In this document: piece by piece, positions 49,049 to 58,263 of the stretch
Layout: each line of letters starts with the position of its first letter
Position numbering within the stretch: the stretch's first letter is position 1
Assembly: GCA_905478795.1 (NCBI GenBank)
Contig: CAJQJX010000066.1
Span: 1-64,000 of the forward strand
Direction of reading: 5' to 3'
Length of the DNA stretch: 64,000 bases
From: an uncultured Flavobacteriales bacterium
GTDB lineage: Bacteria; Bacteroidota; Bacteroidia; Flavobacteriales_D; Sanyastnellaceae
Made by a program: the position numbers and the translations under genes
Notes under the pieces: generated by a model
The model's input: the letters and a program-made list of their open reading frames with translations, nothing else
The model's database searches: none
Told to the model about the DNA's origin: nothing

Positions 49049-50284
49049 ATGCGTCTCATTGCATTCCTCCCCGTCCTCTTGTGGGTATGTGCTCTTCCCC
49101 TCACCGGGCAAGTCACCCCAGGGGATGCCCGATTCGACGAATACCTGCCTCTATTAGAAGGCCAACGCGTGGGCATCGTATGCAATCACACCGCGGTGGT
49201 TGTTGATGCCAACGGCCATGGCACACACTTGGTCGACACCCTCCTCAAATCTGGTGTCAATGTGGCCGCTGCCTTTGGTCCCGAGCATGGGTTTCGGGGC
49301 GATTTGCCCGATGGTGCCCACGCTCCCGACGGCACAGACCCCGCCACAGGCATTGCAGTATACTCGCTATACGGGACCTACAAAAAGCCTCCAGCAGCGC
49401 AACTGGCCAATGTGGACATTGTCCTGTTTGACATCCAAGATGTAGGCGTTCGCTGCTACACCTACCTCTCTACCCTTATTCTGGTGATGGAGGCCTGCGC
49501 CGAGCAAGACATTCCCGTCATTGTATTGGACCGCCCCAACCCAAACGGGCACCTGGTGGATGGTCCTGTACTCGATACCGCCGCCGTCCGCTCCTTTGTG
49601 GGATTCCTTCCCATTCCCCTTGCCCACGGCATGACTTTGGGGGAGCTCGCCGAGATGGCCAATGGAGAAGGGTGGCTCGGCGGAGGGTACTCTGCTGCTC
49701 CTGATCCAAAGCTCCGCTGCGACCTCACTGTCATCGACTGCAAAGGCTGGACGCGGAACGCACGTTGGACAGCCCCCATAGCCCCCAGCCCCAACCTCCC
49801 TACGCCGCAATCTGTGCGCCTCTACCCTCACTTGGTGCTCCTTGAGGCCACCATCGCAAGTGTGGGGCGCGGCACATCCGAGCCGTTCACAAAGGTGGGA
49901 TTCCCAGGATTCGTGCAAGGACCACTGTCTTTTACCCCCGCTCCCAACGCGGCTTCGCGCTACCCCAAACACGCCAACCAAGCCTGCCAAGGGTTTAGCA
50001 TGCTGCGGCGATTGGGCGCTTGGCAGGCACAAGGAGTGGACAACCGCCTCAAAATGGAAGTCCTCCAAGAGCTTCACCAAGCCTGGCTCAATACCCCAGC
50101 AGGCGACCAAAATCCGTTCATCGACCGGCCGCAATTCTTTGATCAACTTGCTGGAGGACCTGAATTGCGGCTTGAATTAGAGCGCAATGCAGACCTCAAA
50201 GGCCTTCAAAACCTGTGGGGCATGCAACGGGCACGCTTTATGGAAATGCGCAGTGGTTACCTTCGCTATCCCACAGGTTCTTGA
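49049..50284 (+). CDS. namZ: Exo-beta-N-acetylmuramidase NamZ family (DUF1343)
   Basis: A 411-aa protein with a signal peptide (residues 1-21, ending PLTGQ). It belongs to the DUF1343 family, whose characterised members (NamZ of Bacillus and Tannerella) release MurNAc from non-reducing ends of peptidoglycan fragments. Visible family segments are RVGIVCNHTAVV, FGPEHGFRGDLPDGA, VYSLYGTYKKP, VDIVLFDIQDVGVRCYTYLST, VIVLDRPNPNG, SPNLPTPQSVRLYPHLVLLE and GRGTSEPF. The length is normal. It probably acts in the periplasm in cell-wall recycling. It is divergent from the permease gene by only 35 bp and is followed by an unrelated lipoprotein. Confidence 0.9.
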   Translation: MRLIAFLPVLLWVCALPLTGQVTPGDARFDEYLPLLEGQRVGIVCNHTAVVVDANGHGTHLVDTLLKSGVNVAAAFGPEHGFRGDLPDGAHAPDGTDPATGIAVYSLYGTYKKPPAAQLANVDIVLFDIQDVGVRCYTYLSTLILVMEACAEQDIPVIVLDRPNPNGHLVDGPVLDTAAVRSFVGFLPIPLAHGMTLGELAEMANGEGWLGGGYSAAPDPKLRCDLTVIDCKGWTRNARWTAPIAPSPNLPTPQSVRLYPHLVLLEATIASVGRGTSEPFTKVGFPGFVQGPLSFTPAPNAASRYPKHANQACQGFSMLRRLGAWQAQGVDNRLKMEVLQELHQAWLNTPAGDQNPFIDRPQFFDQLAGGPELRLELERNADLKGLQNLWGMQRARFMEMRSGYLRYPTGS

Positions 50285-50315
50285 ACTTGTGTTTCACAAC
50301 ATCTGTACGAAGACC

Positions 50316-50840
50316 ATGCAGCGCTTTACATCCCTGATTCTTCCGGCCATCACCGCCGTTCTTCTGACCGCTTGTAGCACTTCAGAAGAATACGAGCCCC
50401 CTGTATACACCTGCGATTGCGGCACCCTGGTGCTGGACGGCGACTCCCTTGAGGTACTCGGTGCTGAATTCGTTTATCTCCAACAAGAAGACAGCCTCTT
50501 CTCCCGCCGCTATTTTGTGACTGCCGATGCGCAGACTGCCGACGAGTCCGAAGAGCACGGCGTTAGCCTCATCCTAGACGTTCCCAACGTGCAACAAGGC
50601 GCCGTCTTCTACCCTGCCGATGGGGCATTCACTCAAATCGACGAAACCAATTTCAACGTCGCTTTCGATACCACCCAGACTTTCCGCATCACCAACGGTG
50701 TGGCCAGCATTATGGCCGCTCCTTTGACAGGTGGCGAAGAGACCGTGACCCTCGATTTTTTGATCCGCCGCGAACAAAACGGTGAACTCGTTGGGTTTGA
50801 GCGCACTTTGAAAGGCAATTTCAAGCTGGAAATCAACTGA
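50316..50840 (+). CDS. Small lipoprotein of unknown function
   Basis: A 174-aa protein beginning MQRFTSLILP with a lipobox LLTACSTS, so probably lipid-anchored. The mature part has a CDCGTLVLDGDS start and beta-rich stretches ending in LIRREQNGELVGFERTLKGNF. The start at 50316 is preferred over an upstream in-frame codon at 50187, which lies inside the muramidase gene, because the signal sequence begins here. It begins 31 bp after the namZ stop and may be co-transcribed with it. No family recognised. Confidence 0.75.
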   Translation: MQRFTSLILPAITAVLLTACSTSEEYEPPVYTCDCGTLVLDGDSLEVLGAEFVYLQQEDSLFSRRYFVTADAQTADESEEHGVSLILDVPNVQQGAVFYPADGAFTQIDETNFNVAFDTTQTFRITNGVASIMAAPLTGGEETVTLDFLIRREQNGELVGFERTLKGNFKLEIN

Positions 50841-50866
50841 TTTTCGCCGTTTTACGGAGCAGTTCG

Positions 50867-50873
50867 TATCTTG
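50867..50873 (+). promoter_or_regulatory. -7-like box (TATCTTG) 6 nt before ATG
   Basis: A TAnnTTG-type box followed by 6 nt and the ATG at 50880, the same arrangement as at other genes in the window. Confidence 0.35.
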
Positions 50874-50879
50874 TAAAAG

Positions 50880-52751
50880 ATGCCGAATCGCTTGTTACCT
50901 ATGTTCACGAAGCTCACAGCGCCGTTATACTGTCTGTGGCTGATCGCCGCTCCTCAAATCGCTTCTGCACAGCCTGAGGATTGGGTGACCACACCGAGTG
51001 CTTATGAGTTCAGCATGACGCTGACCTACACCATCTCTATAGATGGCCTCGTGGGAGCCAATTCAACCAATGCCGCCGCCATTTTCGGGGCCGACGGTAC
51101 CTGCCGCGGTTGGGGAACTGCGGACTTCATGGGAACATCCGGATTCTATACCGGACTCATTTTGGTGTATTCCAACTCCGCTTCAGAGCCTGGTCTCGAA
51201 GTCCGCATTTGGGACGCAACCTTGGACAGCCTCCCTCAATGCCTTGATGAAGTGGATTTCGTCGCCAATGGCATCCAAGGCAGCCTTGCTGACCCCGTCG
51301 TGTTCTACGCCGTCTATGACCCCTTGGTTGGCTGCACAGATGCGAATGCATGCAACTATCTGTCCACCGCCATCAGCGACAATGGCAGCTGCATCTATCC
51401 AGGCTGCAACGATGAAGCAGCGTGCAATTATGTGGTCTCCTCGCCATGCTATGACAGTAACACATGTGTCTTTCCGGACCTTTACTTTGATTGCAATGGT
51501 GACTGTCTCAACGACTTTGACGGAGATGGCATTTGTGATGAACTGGAAATCGGCGGCTGCTTGGACGACCGCGCCTGCAACTACAATCCTAGTGCCACAG
51601 ACGACGATTGTAGCTGTAGTTTCCCGTTCTACCCGCTGGACTGCGATGGAAACTGTTACATCGATACCGATGGTGATGGCGTCTGCGAAGCCGATGAAGT
51701 ATTGGGCTGTGACGACCCGGTCAGTTGCAATTTCGAGCCCAACGCCACTGACAACAATGGAACCTGTGCCTACTGCTGCTACAGCTATTACGACGGCTCT
51801 GATGGCTTCAGCATCGAAGTAGAACGCTATGCAGGATTGGGCACAGAAGTACCCGGTCTAGAGGGTTTGACGACTTTCAGGGTTTACCTCACCTGTTCAG
51901 ATTCCGCAGACCGAGTGACGGCCGTATTGGGTTCAGGAGGCAGTTCAACCTTCATAGGAGCCAGCAGCAATTTTCATCAGGCCCCCAATGGCGGTCTGCT
52001 GATCACAGATATCGACTCCACCCTTTTCGCCGATGATTTGAGTGTCACCTTAGACTCCTGGTTGACAATCGGCCTAGATCACCCCACTCCAGGTGATGGG
52101 GAAGAACCCATCAGTGCCACTTCCGGCCTGTGGTCAACGCTCTTTGAACTCGGTGAGGATGTCTTCATTGGAGGCAATTCAAATGATGGTTGGAGCGTAT
52201 CATCCTCCAGCAATAACGGGATTGCAGGGTCGGATTTAAAGGTGCTAATCGGTCAGTTCACCAGCTCAAGTCCAATAGAAGGGAGCCTCAATGTGACCGT
52301 AATACCATCAGGGTCTTCTACCCCAATACAGGTCAATCCATTGTTCATCGCGCCTCCTTGCGGTTGCACAGATGAAACAGCCTGCAATTATGACCCGGAC
52401 AGCAATTACGATGATGGCACTTGCCAATATCCTGCGATCGGTGTTGACTGCGCAGGAAACTGTTCTTCAGATTCAGATGGAGACGGCGTGTGTGACGAAG
52501 ATGAAATTCAGGGCTGCACGGACTTCTTAGCTGACAATTTTTCCCCCCTCGCTACCGATGATTTCGGTTGCCAATTCTTGGGTTGCACCTACCTCGATGC
52601 AGAAAACTATGATGCTGGCGCCAACGATGATGATGGGTCTTGTGCGTTCTCACTGATGAATCCTTGCCCTACCGACCTGAACGGAGACGGCATAACAGCA
52701 GCGGGGGACATCTTGGAAATGTTGGCCTTCTACGGTCAACCTTGCCAGTGA
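50880..52751 (+). CDS. Secreted Cys-rich protein with seven GCxDxxACNY modules and dockerin-like tail
   Basis: A 623-aa protein with a signal peptide ending QIASAQ. The N-terminal 140 residues are a beta-rich domain containing FGADGTCRGWG and LEVRIWDA. Cys-rich modules then appear in series (GCTDANACNY, GCNDEAACNY, GCLDDRACNY, GCDDPVSCNF, later GCTDETACNYDPDSNYDDG and two weaker ones), with calcium-type DxDGDGxCDE loops between. A cohesin-like beta domain fits about residues 300-490 (FSIEVERYAGL, DSWLTIGLDHPTP). The last 28 residues, CPTDLNGDGITAAGDI with a trailing Cys, resemble one dockerin/EF-hand half-repeat. Probably surface-exposed; function unknown. Convergent with the pdeM-like gene by 25 bp. 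Confidence 0.82.
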   Translation: MPNRLLPMFTKLTAPLYCLWLIAAPQIASAQPEDWVTTPSAYEFSMTLTYTISIDGLVGANSTNAAAIFGADGTCRGWGTADFMGTSGFYTGLILVYSNSASEPGLEVRIWDATLDSLPQCLDEVDFVANGIQGSLADPVVFYAVYDPLVGCTDANACNYLSTAISDNGSCIYPGCNDEAACNYVVSSPCYDSNTCVFPDLYFDCNGDCLNDFDGDGICDELEIGGCLDDRACNYNPSATDDDCSCSFPFYPLDCDGNCYIDTDGDGVCEADEVLGCDDPVSCNFEPNATDNNGTCAYCCYSYYDGSDGFSIEVERYAGLGTEVPGLEGLTTFRVYLTCSDSADRVTAVLGSGGSSTFIGASSNFHQAPNGGLLITDIDSTLFADDLSVTLDSWLTIGLDHPTPGDGEEPISATSGLWSTLFELGEDVFIGGNSNDGWSVSSSSNNGIAGSDLKVLIGQFTSSSPIEGSLNVTVIPSGSSTPIQVNPLFIAPPCGCTDETACNYDPDSNYDDGTCQYPAIGVDCAGNCSSDSDGDGVCDEDEIQGCTDFLADNFSPLATDDFGCQFLGCTYLDAENYDAGANDDDGSCAFSLMNPCPTDLNGDGITAAGDILEMLAFYGQPCQ

Positions 52752-52776
52752 TTCGCACGGGCATTCGCATTGTGAT

Positions 52777-53448
52777 TTACACCTCAATCACCGCGTCACC
52801 GGTCATGGCAAAAACCCGATCCGTTGCGTGCGGCTCGATCACATGCATGCCCGTGAAAGCTCCATAGGCCGGCATCACGGCTTGATTTTTCCCAAAATGG
52901 AAACAGCGAAGCCTCAGCGCTTGACGGCCTGCTCCTCTAAGTCGGATACCGGGATGCACATGTCCACATACGTGATACCCAAAATCTGCAGCCGCATCTG
53001 CCGGGTCATGAGTGAAGGTGAACACCGACTCATCCAGCCGGTCCAATTGTTGGATGCCCGATTCGCGCAGCAGTGTTTCTGGAATGAGGTCATGGTTGCC
53101 CCGAACAAGGACCCATTCTATATCTGAAAACTCATCGCACAACCCAGCAAAAGGCTCCCACTCTCGGTTAATATCGCTGTGGAACAGGTCCCCCAACAGC
53201 AACACGCGTTGTGGTTTCCAAGCCTTGATTTGCTCCCGCAAGCGGTGGAGGGTCTCCAAGGTGGGTTCAGACCCGATCGGCACACCATGCCGCCGAAAAT
53301 GGGCCGCTTTGCCCAGGTGTAAATCGCTGAGCCAAAGTGTACCAGCCTGAGGCCAATACACCGCTCCATCGGGAAGCAACCTCAATGCAGCACCTGCGAC
53401 CTCAATGGTGAGGGTGTCCAAAGGCCCACCCTCTTTCAGAGGCGCCAT
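52777..53448 (-). CDS. pdeM: PdeM-like metallophosphoesterase (ligase-associated type)
   Basis: A 223-aa calcineurin-like phosphoesterase with the full metal-binding series: DLHLGK, GDLFHS, RGNHD and CGHVHPG, plus HFGKNQAVMPAYGAFTG near the end. The overall form matches the PdeM family found beside DNA ligase/helicase repair clusters in many bacteria. Here the neighbours are unrelated, although the helicase tail at the left edge of the window is 53 kb away. The ATG at 53448 gives a 13-bp overlap with the upstream barrel gene; a further in-frame start at 53484 would extend it by 12 residues. Expected to be cytosolic. Confidence 0.85.
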   Translation of the reverse strand: MAPLKEGGPLDTLTIEVAGAALRLLPDGAVYWPQAGTLWLSDLHLGKAAHFRRHGVPIGSEPTLETLHRLREQIKAWKPQRVLLLGDLFHSDINREWEPFAGLCDEFSDIEWVLVRGNHDLIPETLLRESGIQQLDRLDESVFTFTHDPADAAADFGYHVCGHVHPGIRLRGAGRQALRLRCFHFGKNQAVMPAYGAFTGMHVIEPHATDRVFAMTGDAVIEV

Positions 53449-54062
53449 CCCAGGAGCATTCCAAACCTGATGCCCGGAATCCAATCGTTCTCTCCGTAGA
53501 CAAAATGATCACCATAAGTCGTGGTCACCGACTTGATCTGTGGCCCAATAAACAAGTCGCCGATGAACCGCGGGGTCAAGTTGAATTGCCCACCCAAGAC
53601 CATTCCAGCACCTACTGCCGTGCGACGCTGTATGCCCACAAAATTGGTGGTCATGATGCGGCGTATACAGCGAACACGCGCAAAGGCGCCCACATACATT
53701 CCCTTGCCTGACTGGGCCGACAAGTATTGCCGCAACTCAGGCTGCACCACAAAACCCTGCCAATCCACTTCGTTCAAGGAAGTACTCACCCCCAACAAAC
53801 TCTCCAAGTCCGAAGTGTTCAATTCGAGGTTCGACCGCACATACCCAGCCGTTACCTGCAGCGCTCTATTTCCTGAAAGGTGGCGCTCAGCACCCACCTG
53901 AAACTGTCCTGCAAACAACCCGAAAGGATTGGATTTGATTTGGACATCTTGCTGATATTCTTGCGCTAAAGCCGTCACAGGAAAGACCAGTGAAAGCACC
54001 AATAATGCCGTCCATAAAGGACAATGTTGAGTAGGATAAAAAGCCAAAACGCGCAACTTCAA
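53436..54062 (-). CDS. Outer-membrane beta-barrel protein, paralogue 2 (TTG start)
   Basis: A 208-aa protein with an N-terminal hydrophobic signal ending TALAQ, then a DUF3575-like barrel: KSNPFGLFAGQFQVGAERHL, VQPELRQYL, GMYVGAFARVR, LFIGPQIKS and a C-terminal GMLLGWRL. It is clearly related to the gene just upstream (54063-54644). No ATG exists before the barrel, so the TTG at 54062, immediately after the neighbour's TAA, is the best start. It is the third gene of the unit aconitase - barrel - barrel - phosphoesterase. Function unknown. Confidence 0.72.
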   Translation of the reverse strand: MKLRVLAFYPTQHCPLWTALLVLSLVFPVTALAQEYQQDVQIKSNPFGLFAGQFQVGAERHLSGNRALQVTAGYVRSNLELNTSDLESLLGVSTSLNEVDWQGFVVQPELRQYLSAQSGKGMYVGAFARVRCIRRIMTTNFVGIQRRTAVGAGMVLGGQFNLTPRFIGDLFIGPQIKSVTTTYGDHFVYGENDWIPGIRFGMLLGWRL

Positions 54063-54644
54063 TTACCAGCCAATTCCAATATTCGCACCAAACCGGACCC
54101 CCATCCCTTCATTTTCAGGAAGGGACAAATCTTCATAACGGTCAAATCCACCTTCTGTTTCACTACTGGTCGACTTGTATTGCGGGCCGATGAAAAGCTC
54201 TCCAGTCAATCCATTCGCCAGCTGATACTGGTACCCTAACACGAACCCTCCGCCGATTGCACCACGAACACGTTTCACATCTGGATCCGAGTCAATGGTG
54301 GTCCTCACGGCTCGAAAACGAGCAAATGGGGCAATGTAGAGACCGTCCGGGGCAACATCTCCCAAATAGTACCGCAGTTCAGGCACCACAATGAAGCCCA
54401 ATCGGGTCGCATCATAAGTGTCCAGAATAAACGAAGCGGAATCACTCACCGTAGTCTTGGAAAAGATCACTCCCGGCAAGACTTGAACCGATAGCTTTTC
54501 GGAGAGAAAATGCTCGTAACCAAACTGAAACTGGCCAGCAAACCATCCCAGCGGATTGGTTTTGATGATTCCGGTCCCTTCCTGCTCCTGACCCTGGACT
54601 TGCAGGCCGCAGGCCAAAAGAAGTGCGAATGCTATGTATCTCAA
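54063..54644 (-). CDS. Outer-membrane beta-barrel protein, paralogue 1 (TTG start)
   Basis: A 193-aa protein with a signal peptide (ending LQVQGQ) and a DUF3575-like barrel: [54 protein letters not shown], and an aromatic end, GIGW. It shares these segments in order with the next gene downstream, indicating a tandem duplication. The only start upstream of the signal peptide is a TTG whose last two bases overlap the aconitase TGA stop (TTGA), suggesting translation coupled to aconitase. It is not metabolically related to aconitase; the reason for co-transcription is unknown. Confidence 0.72.
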   Translation of the reverse strand: MRYIAFALLLACGLQVQGQEQEGTGIIKTNPLGWFAGQFQFGYEHFLSEKLSVQVLPGVIFSKTTVSDSASFILDTYDATRLGFIVVPELRYYLGDVAPDGLYIAPFARFRAVRTTIDSDPDVKRVRGAIGGGFVLGYQYQLANGLTGELFIGPQYKSTSSETEGGFDRYEDLSLPENEGMGVRFGANIGIGW

Positions 54645-56899
54645 TTGTTCTGGGTTTTAATTAGATTCAATGCAGATCCTGATTGGAACCACTCAATCTG
54701 CTGCTCGTTGTAGGTGTGATTGCAAACTACCGAATCCTCGGTGCCATCAGCGTGCTTAACCTGAATGGTCAATGGCTTACCCGGAGCAAACTCCTTTAGG
54801 TCGATCATATCAAACGTGTCGTCCTCTCGGATCACATCGTAATCGGCTTCGTTTGCAAAAGTCAAACCAAGCATGCCCTGCTTCTTCAGATTGGTCTCGT
54901 GGATACGGGCAAAGGACTTGACCAACACCACACGCACCCCAAGATGACGGGGCTGCATGGCCGCATGCTCGCGTGAGCTTCCTTCTCCGTAATTGGAATC
55001 GCCGACCACCAACGTAGGTACACCTGCCGCCTTGTAAGCGCGGGCTACAGCAGGCACTTCACCTGTGGAGCCATCGAGTTGGTTGACCACCGCATTGGTA
55101 GCGCCTCCGAAGGCATTGACCGCACCGGTCAAGGTGTTGTTGGAGATGTTGTCCAGATGGCCGCGGAAACGCAACCATGGCCCTGCCATGGAGATGTGGT
55201 CTGTTGTGCACTTGCCCGCTGCCTTGATCAACAGCCGCATGCCCATCAAATTCTCTCCGTCCCAAGGCGTGAAGGGTGTCAGCAACTGCAAACGCTCACT
55301 GTCATCCTTGACCACAACTTGGACACCGCTGCCGTCTTCCGCAGGGGCCAAATAACCAGCATCCTCAACTTCGAAGCCCTTTTCTGGCAACTCGAATCCG
55401 GTCGGCACAGGCAACTTGACAGGCCCATTCGCCCCCTCAAGGGTATCGGTCATGGGATTGAAAGTCAAATCTCCCGCCAAAGCAATCGCTGTGACCACTT
55501 CCGGCGACCCTACAAAAGCATGGGTATTGGGGTTGCCGTCTGCCCGCTTCGCGAAGTTCCGGTTGAAGCTGTGAACGATGCTGTTCTTCTCCTTCTTCTC
55601 TGCGCCACTTCGCGCCCATTGACCAATGCAAGGCCCACAAGCATTGGCGAACACGTCTGCCCCCATCTTATCGAAGGTGTCAAGGACGCCATCGCGCTCC
55701 AAGGTGTAGCGCACCAACTCTGAACCTGGTGTGATGGTGAGCTTACCCTTGCTCTGCACGCCAGCCTCTACTGCCGCTTTCGCCAAAGATGCGCTGCGGG
55801 TAATGTCTTCGTAGCTGGAGTTCGTACAAGAACCGATGAGGCCAAACTCAATCTCAGTGGGGTACCCCTTCTCCGCACACAACGCTGCCATTTGGCTCAC
55901 CGGCGTGGCCAAGTCCGGGCTAAACGGCCCGTTCAAATGAGGCTCCAAGGTGTTGAGATCGATCTCGATGACTTGATCGAAATACTGCTCTGGACTGGCA
56001 TAGACTTCGGCATCTCCCGTCAGGTGCTCCGCAATGCCATCGGCCAAGTCAGCCACATCAGCGCGGCCTGTCGCCCGCAGGTAACGGCCCATGCTCTCGT
56101 CATATCCAAAGGTGGATGTGGTGGCTCCAATCTCAGCGCCCATGTTACAAATGGTGCCCTTTCCAGTGCAGCTCATCGCATCGGCACCCTCGCCGAAATA
56201 CTCCACGATACAGCCTGTGCCGCCTTTGGCGGTCAAGATGCCAGCCACTTTTAGGATCACGTCTTTAGGACTGGTCCAGCCGCTCATCTGGCCGGTCAAC
56301 TTCACGCCGATCAGCTTGGGGAACTTGAGCTCCCAAGCCATCCCAGCCATCACATCCACAGCGTCGGCTCCACCGACACCAATGGCCACCATACCCAGTC
56401 CACCCGCATTGACGGTGTGGCTGTCTGTTCCGATCATCATACCGCCTGGGAACGCATAGTTCTCGAGAACAACCTGGTGAATGATGCCTGCTCCTGGCTT
56501 CCAAAATCCGATGCCGTACTTGTCAGACACCGACTCCAAGAAATTGTAGACCTCGTTGTTGCGGTTAATGGCTTCCTGCAAATCCGTATCCGCTCCCACC
56601 TTGGCTTGAATCAAGTGGTCGCAGTGCACCGTGCTGGGCACAGCAGTCTGTGGCTTCCCGGCCTGCATAAACTGCAACAAGGCCATCTGCGCCGTGGCAT
56701 CCTGCATGGCCACACGGTCCGGTGCGAAGTCCACGTAATCTTTTCCGCGGTTAAATGCGCTGGAAGCCTCTCCGTCCCACAAGTGGGTGTAAAGGATCTT
56801 CTCTGCGAGTGTCAATGGTTTGCCTGTGACGTTCCGGGCTGCAGCCACTCGGCTGGGGAAACGGTCATACACGGCGCGGATCATCTCGAGATCAAACAT
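54641..56899 (-). CDS. acn: Aconitate hydratase (mitochondrial-type aconitase)
   Basis: A 752-aa TCA-cycle enzyme interconverting citrate and isocitrate with a [4Fe-4S] cluster. Cys358 in [11 protein letters not shown] and Cys421/Cys424 in [10 protein letters not shown] are the cluster ligands, at the same numbers as in mature mitochondrial aconitase. Other marks are [27 protein letters not shown] and [19 protein letters not shown]. The ATG at 56899 is preferred over upstream in-frame codons, because homologues start near [13 protein letters not shown] and the divergent permease gene begins at 56958. It leads a minus-strand unit with two outer-membrane barrel genes and a phosphoesterase. Confidence 0.96.
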   Translation of the reverse strand: MFDLEMIRAVYDRFPSRVAAARNVTGKPLTLAEKILYTHLWDGEASSAFNRGKDYVDFAPDRVAMQDATAQMALLQFMQAGKPQTAVPSTVHCDHLIQAKVGADTDLQEAINRNNEVYNFLESVSDKYGIGFWKPGAGIIHQVVLENYAFPGGMMIGTDSHTVNAGGLGMVAIGVGGADAVDVMAGMAWELKFPKLIGVKLTGQMSGWTSPKDVILKVAGILTAKGGTGCIVEYFGEGADAMSCTGKGTICNMGAEIGATTSTFGYDESMGRYLRATGRADVADLADGIAEHLTGDAEVYASPEQYFDQVIEIDLNTLEPHLNGPFSPDLATPVSQMAALCAEKGYPTEIEFGLIGSCTNSSYEDITRSASLAKAAVEAGVQSKGKLTITPGSELVRYTLERDGVLDTFDKMGADVFANACGPCIGQWARSGAEKKEKNSIVHSFNRNFAKRADGNPNTHAFVGSPEVVTAIALAGDLTFNPMTDTLEGANGPVKLPVPTGFELPEKGFEVEDAGYLAPAEDGSGVQVVVKDDSERLQLLTPFTPWDGENLMGMRLLIKAAGKCTTDHISMAGPWLRFRGHLDNISNNTLTGAVNAFGGATNAVVNQLDGSTGEVPAVARAYKAAGVPTLVVGDSNYGEGSSREHAAMQPRHLGVRVVLVKSFARIHETNLKKQGMLGLTFANEADYDVIREDDTFDMIDLKEFAPGKPLTIQVKHADGTEDSVVCNHTYNEQQIEWFQSGSALNLIKTQNN

Positions 56900-56927
56900 G
56901 TCGATAAGGGTTGAAGCGTTGCGGCGG

Positions 56928-56935
56928 CGAAGATA
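56928..56935 (-). promoter_or_regulatory. -7-like box (TATCTTCG) for aconitase
   Basis: One mismatch from TAnnTTTG on the minus strand, 28 bp before the aconitase ATG. Confidence 0.4.
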
Positions 56936-56945
56936 CAAGCGCGCG

Positions 56946-56953
56946 TAGCTTTG
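56946..56953 (+). promoter_or_regulatory. -7 box (TAGCTTTG) 4 nt before ATG
   Basis: An exact TAnnTTTG match on the plus strand ending 4 nt before the permease ATG at 56958. Transcription would start at or next to the ATG. Confidence 0.5.
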
Positions 56954-56957
56954 AGCC

Positions 56958-58196
56958 ATGACGTTGACAGTGCTTCGCGAACAGGCCACAGTGGCCTTGC
57001 GGTCCATACGGGCTCAGTGGCTGCGAACCCTGCTCACCATCACCATTATCGGGATGGGAATCATGGCATTAATGTCCATGATTACAGCTACTGAAGCACT
57101 GAGGTCCAGCCTCTTAGACCAATTCATTGGACTGGGCGCAGGCACCCTACAGGTCAGCCAAAAAAATGAGAGCGGTGCGTTTGGAGGCCGTCGGTTAACC
57201 AGTACGGATGCCCTCGACTTCGACCAGGCCATCTCACTAAAGAAGGCCATGACGGACATCGCAGAGATCTCCATTTCGGCGCGCGGCACCATGATGGGGC
57301 GCGTTTCGTCAGGCGAAAATGAGACCGACCCCAACGTGATGGTGGTCGGGGGAGACGAGGGCTTTTTGCCCATGAGCTCCTACACATTGAGCACTGGGCG
57401 CAACTTCACGGCGGACGAAGTGCGCCGCAACGCGCCTCTTGTGATCCTCGGTCAAGACGTGGTAGACAAACTCTTTGCACCTTCAGAAAACCCGATTGAC
57501 AAGAGCATACGCATACGCAACCGGCGGTACAGGATTCTGGGGGTTCTAGAACCTGAAGGGGCTTCTTTTGGCATGTCACAGGACAACCAAGCCATCTTGC
57601 CTGTCAGCGAAATCAAGGCCCGATTCAGTGGACTCCGAACGAGCTACTCCGTGCAAGTCAGGGCACCAGACCCAGCGGCCATAGCCGGCCTAGCAGAAAT
57701 TGTAACCGGTGAAATGCGGGCGATTCGTGGTGATTTGCCCGGCCAGCCCGACAGTTTCCGCATTACCCGCTCCGACGCCCTGATTGAGCAGTTCAACGAA
57801 AGCCTTGGAAGTGTGACATTGGCGGCCCTTTTCTTAGGGCTCATCACCCTTCTCGGCTCGTCCATTGGCCTGACCAACATCATGCTGGTCACCGTCACGG
57901 AGCGCACCCGCGAAATTGGATTGCGCAAGGCCCTCGGCGCCTCTGCCAAAACGATACAAGCACAATTCCTCGTTGAGGTGGTCATCATCGGCATCCTCGG
58001 TGGCATCTTCGGTGTGTTTATGGGCATCGGCGTAGGCAACATGGTTGCCGGATATCTCGAAGCGCCCTTTGCTCTGCCTTGGGGCTGGGTGGGCATCGCG
58101 CTCTTCCTCAGCGGCATTGTGAGCCTCGGAAGCGGCTATTACCCCGCCCGCCAGGCCGCCCAACTCGACCCCATCGACGCCCTGAGGCACGCCTGA
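56958..58196 (+). CDS. MacB-like ABC transporter permease (FtsX family)
   Basis: A 412-aa inner-membrane protein. The N-terminal helix ([20 protein letters not shown], residues 22-41) is followed by a MacB periplasmic core domain (about 45-245, with [18 protein letters not shown]) and three C-terminal helices near 290-312, 335-362 and 372-395. The cytoplasmic coupling segment is [20 protein letters not shown], and the protein ends [18 protein letters not shown]. All of this is typical of MacB-type permeases, which work with an ATPase and a periplasmic adaptor. Neither is adjacent here. The substrate is unknown. It is divergent from aconitase over 58 bp. Confidence 0.9.
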   Translation: MTLTVLREQATVALRSIRAQWLRTLLTITIIGMGIMALMSMITATEALRSSLLDQFIGLGAGTLQVSQKNESGAFGGRRLTSTDALDFDQAISLKKAMTDIAEISISARGTMMGRVSSGENETDPNVMVVGGDEGFLPMSSYTLSTGRNFTADEVRRNAPLVILGQDVVDKLFAPSENPIDKSIRIRNRRYRILGVLEPEGASFGMSQDNQAILPVSEIKARFSGLRTSYSVQVRAPDPAAIAGLAEIVTGEMRAIRGDLPGQPDSFRITRSDALIEQFNESLGSVTLAALFLGLITLLGSSIGLTNIMLVTVTERTREIGLRKALGASAKTIQAQFLVEVVIIGILGGIFGVFMGIGVGNMVAGYLEAPFALPWGWVGIALFLSGIVSLGSGYYPARQAAQLDPIDALRHA

Positions 58197-58250
58197 TCCT
58201 TTCGTCCAATATGGACGCGCTGCGAGATGGTCCAACCAAAGCCTTCGCCC

Positions 58251-58258
58251 TATTTTTA
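58251..58258 (+). promoter_or_regulatory. -7-like box (TATTTTTA) 5 nt before ATG
   Basis: One mismatch from TAnnTTTG, ending 5 nt before the glycosyltransferase ATG at 58264. It supports that start. Confidence 0.4.
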
Positions 58259-58263
58259 CAGGG

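Noticed and set aside
243-52751. CRISPR-like or satellite interpretation of the repeated Cys-module DNA
   Set aside because: The repeats are coding, irregularly spaced and diverged at DNA level except for the 26-bp pair, so they are protein modules and not a CRISPR array.
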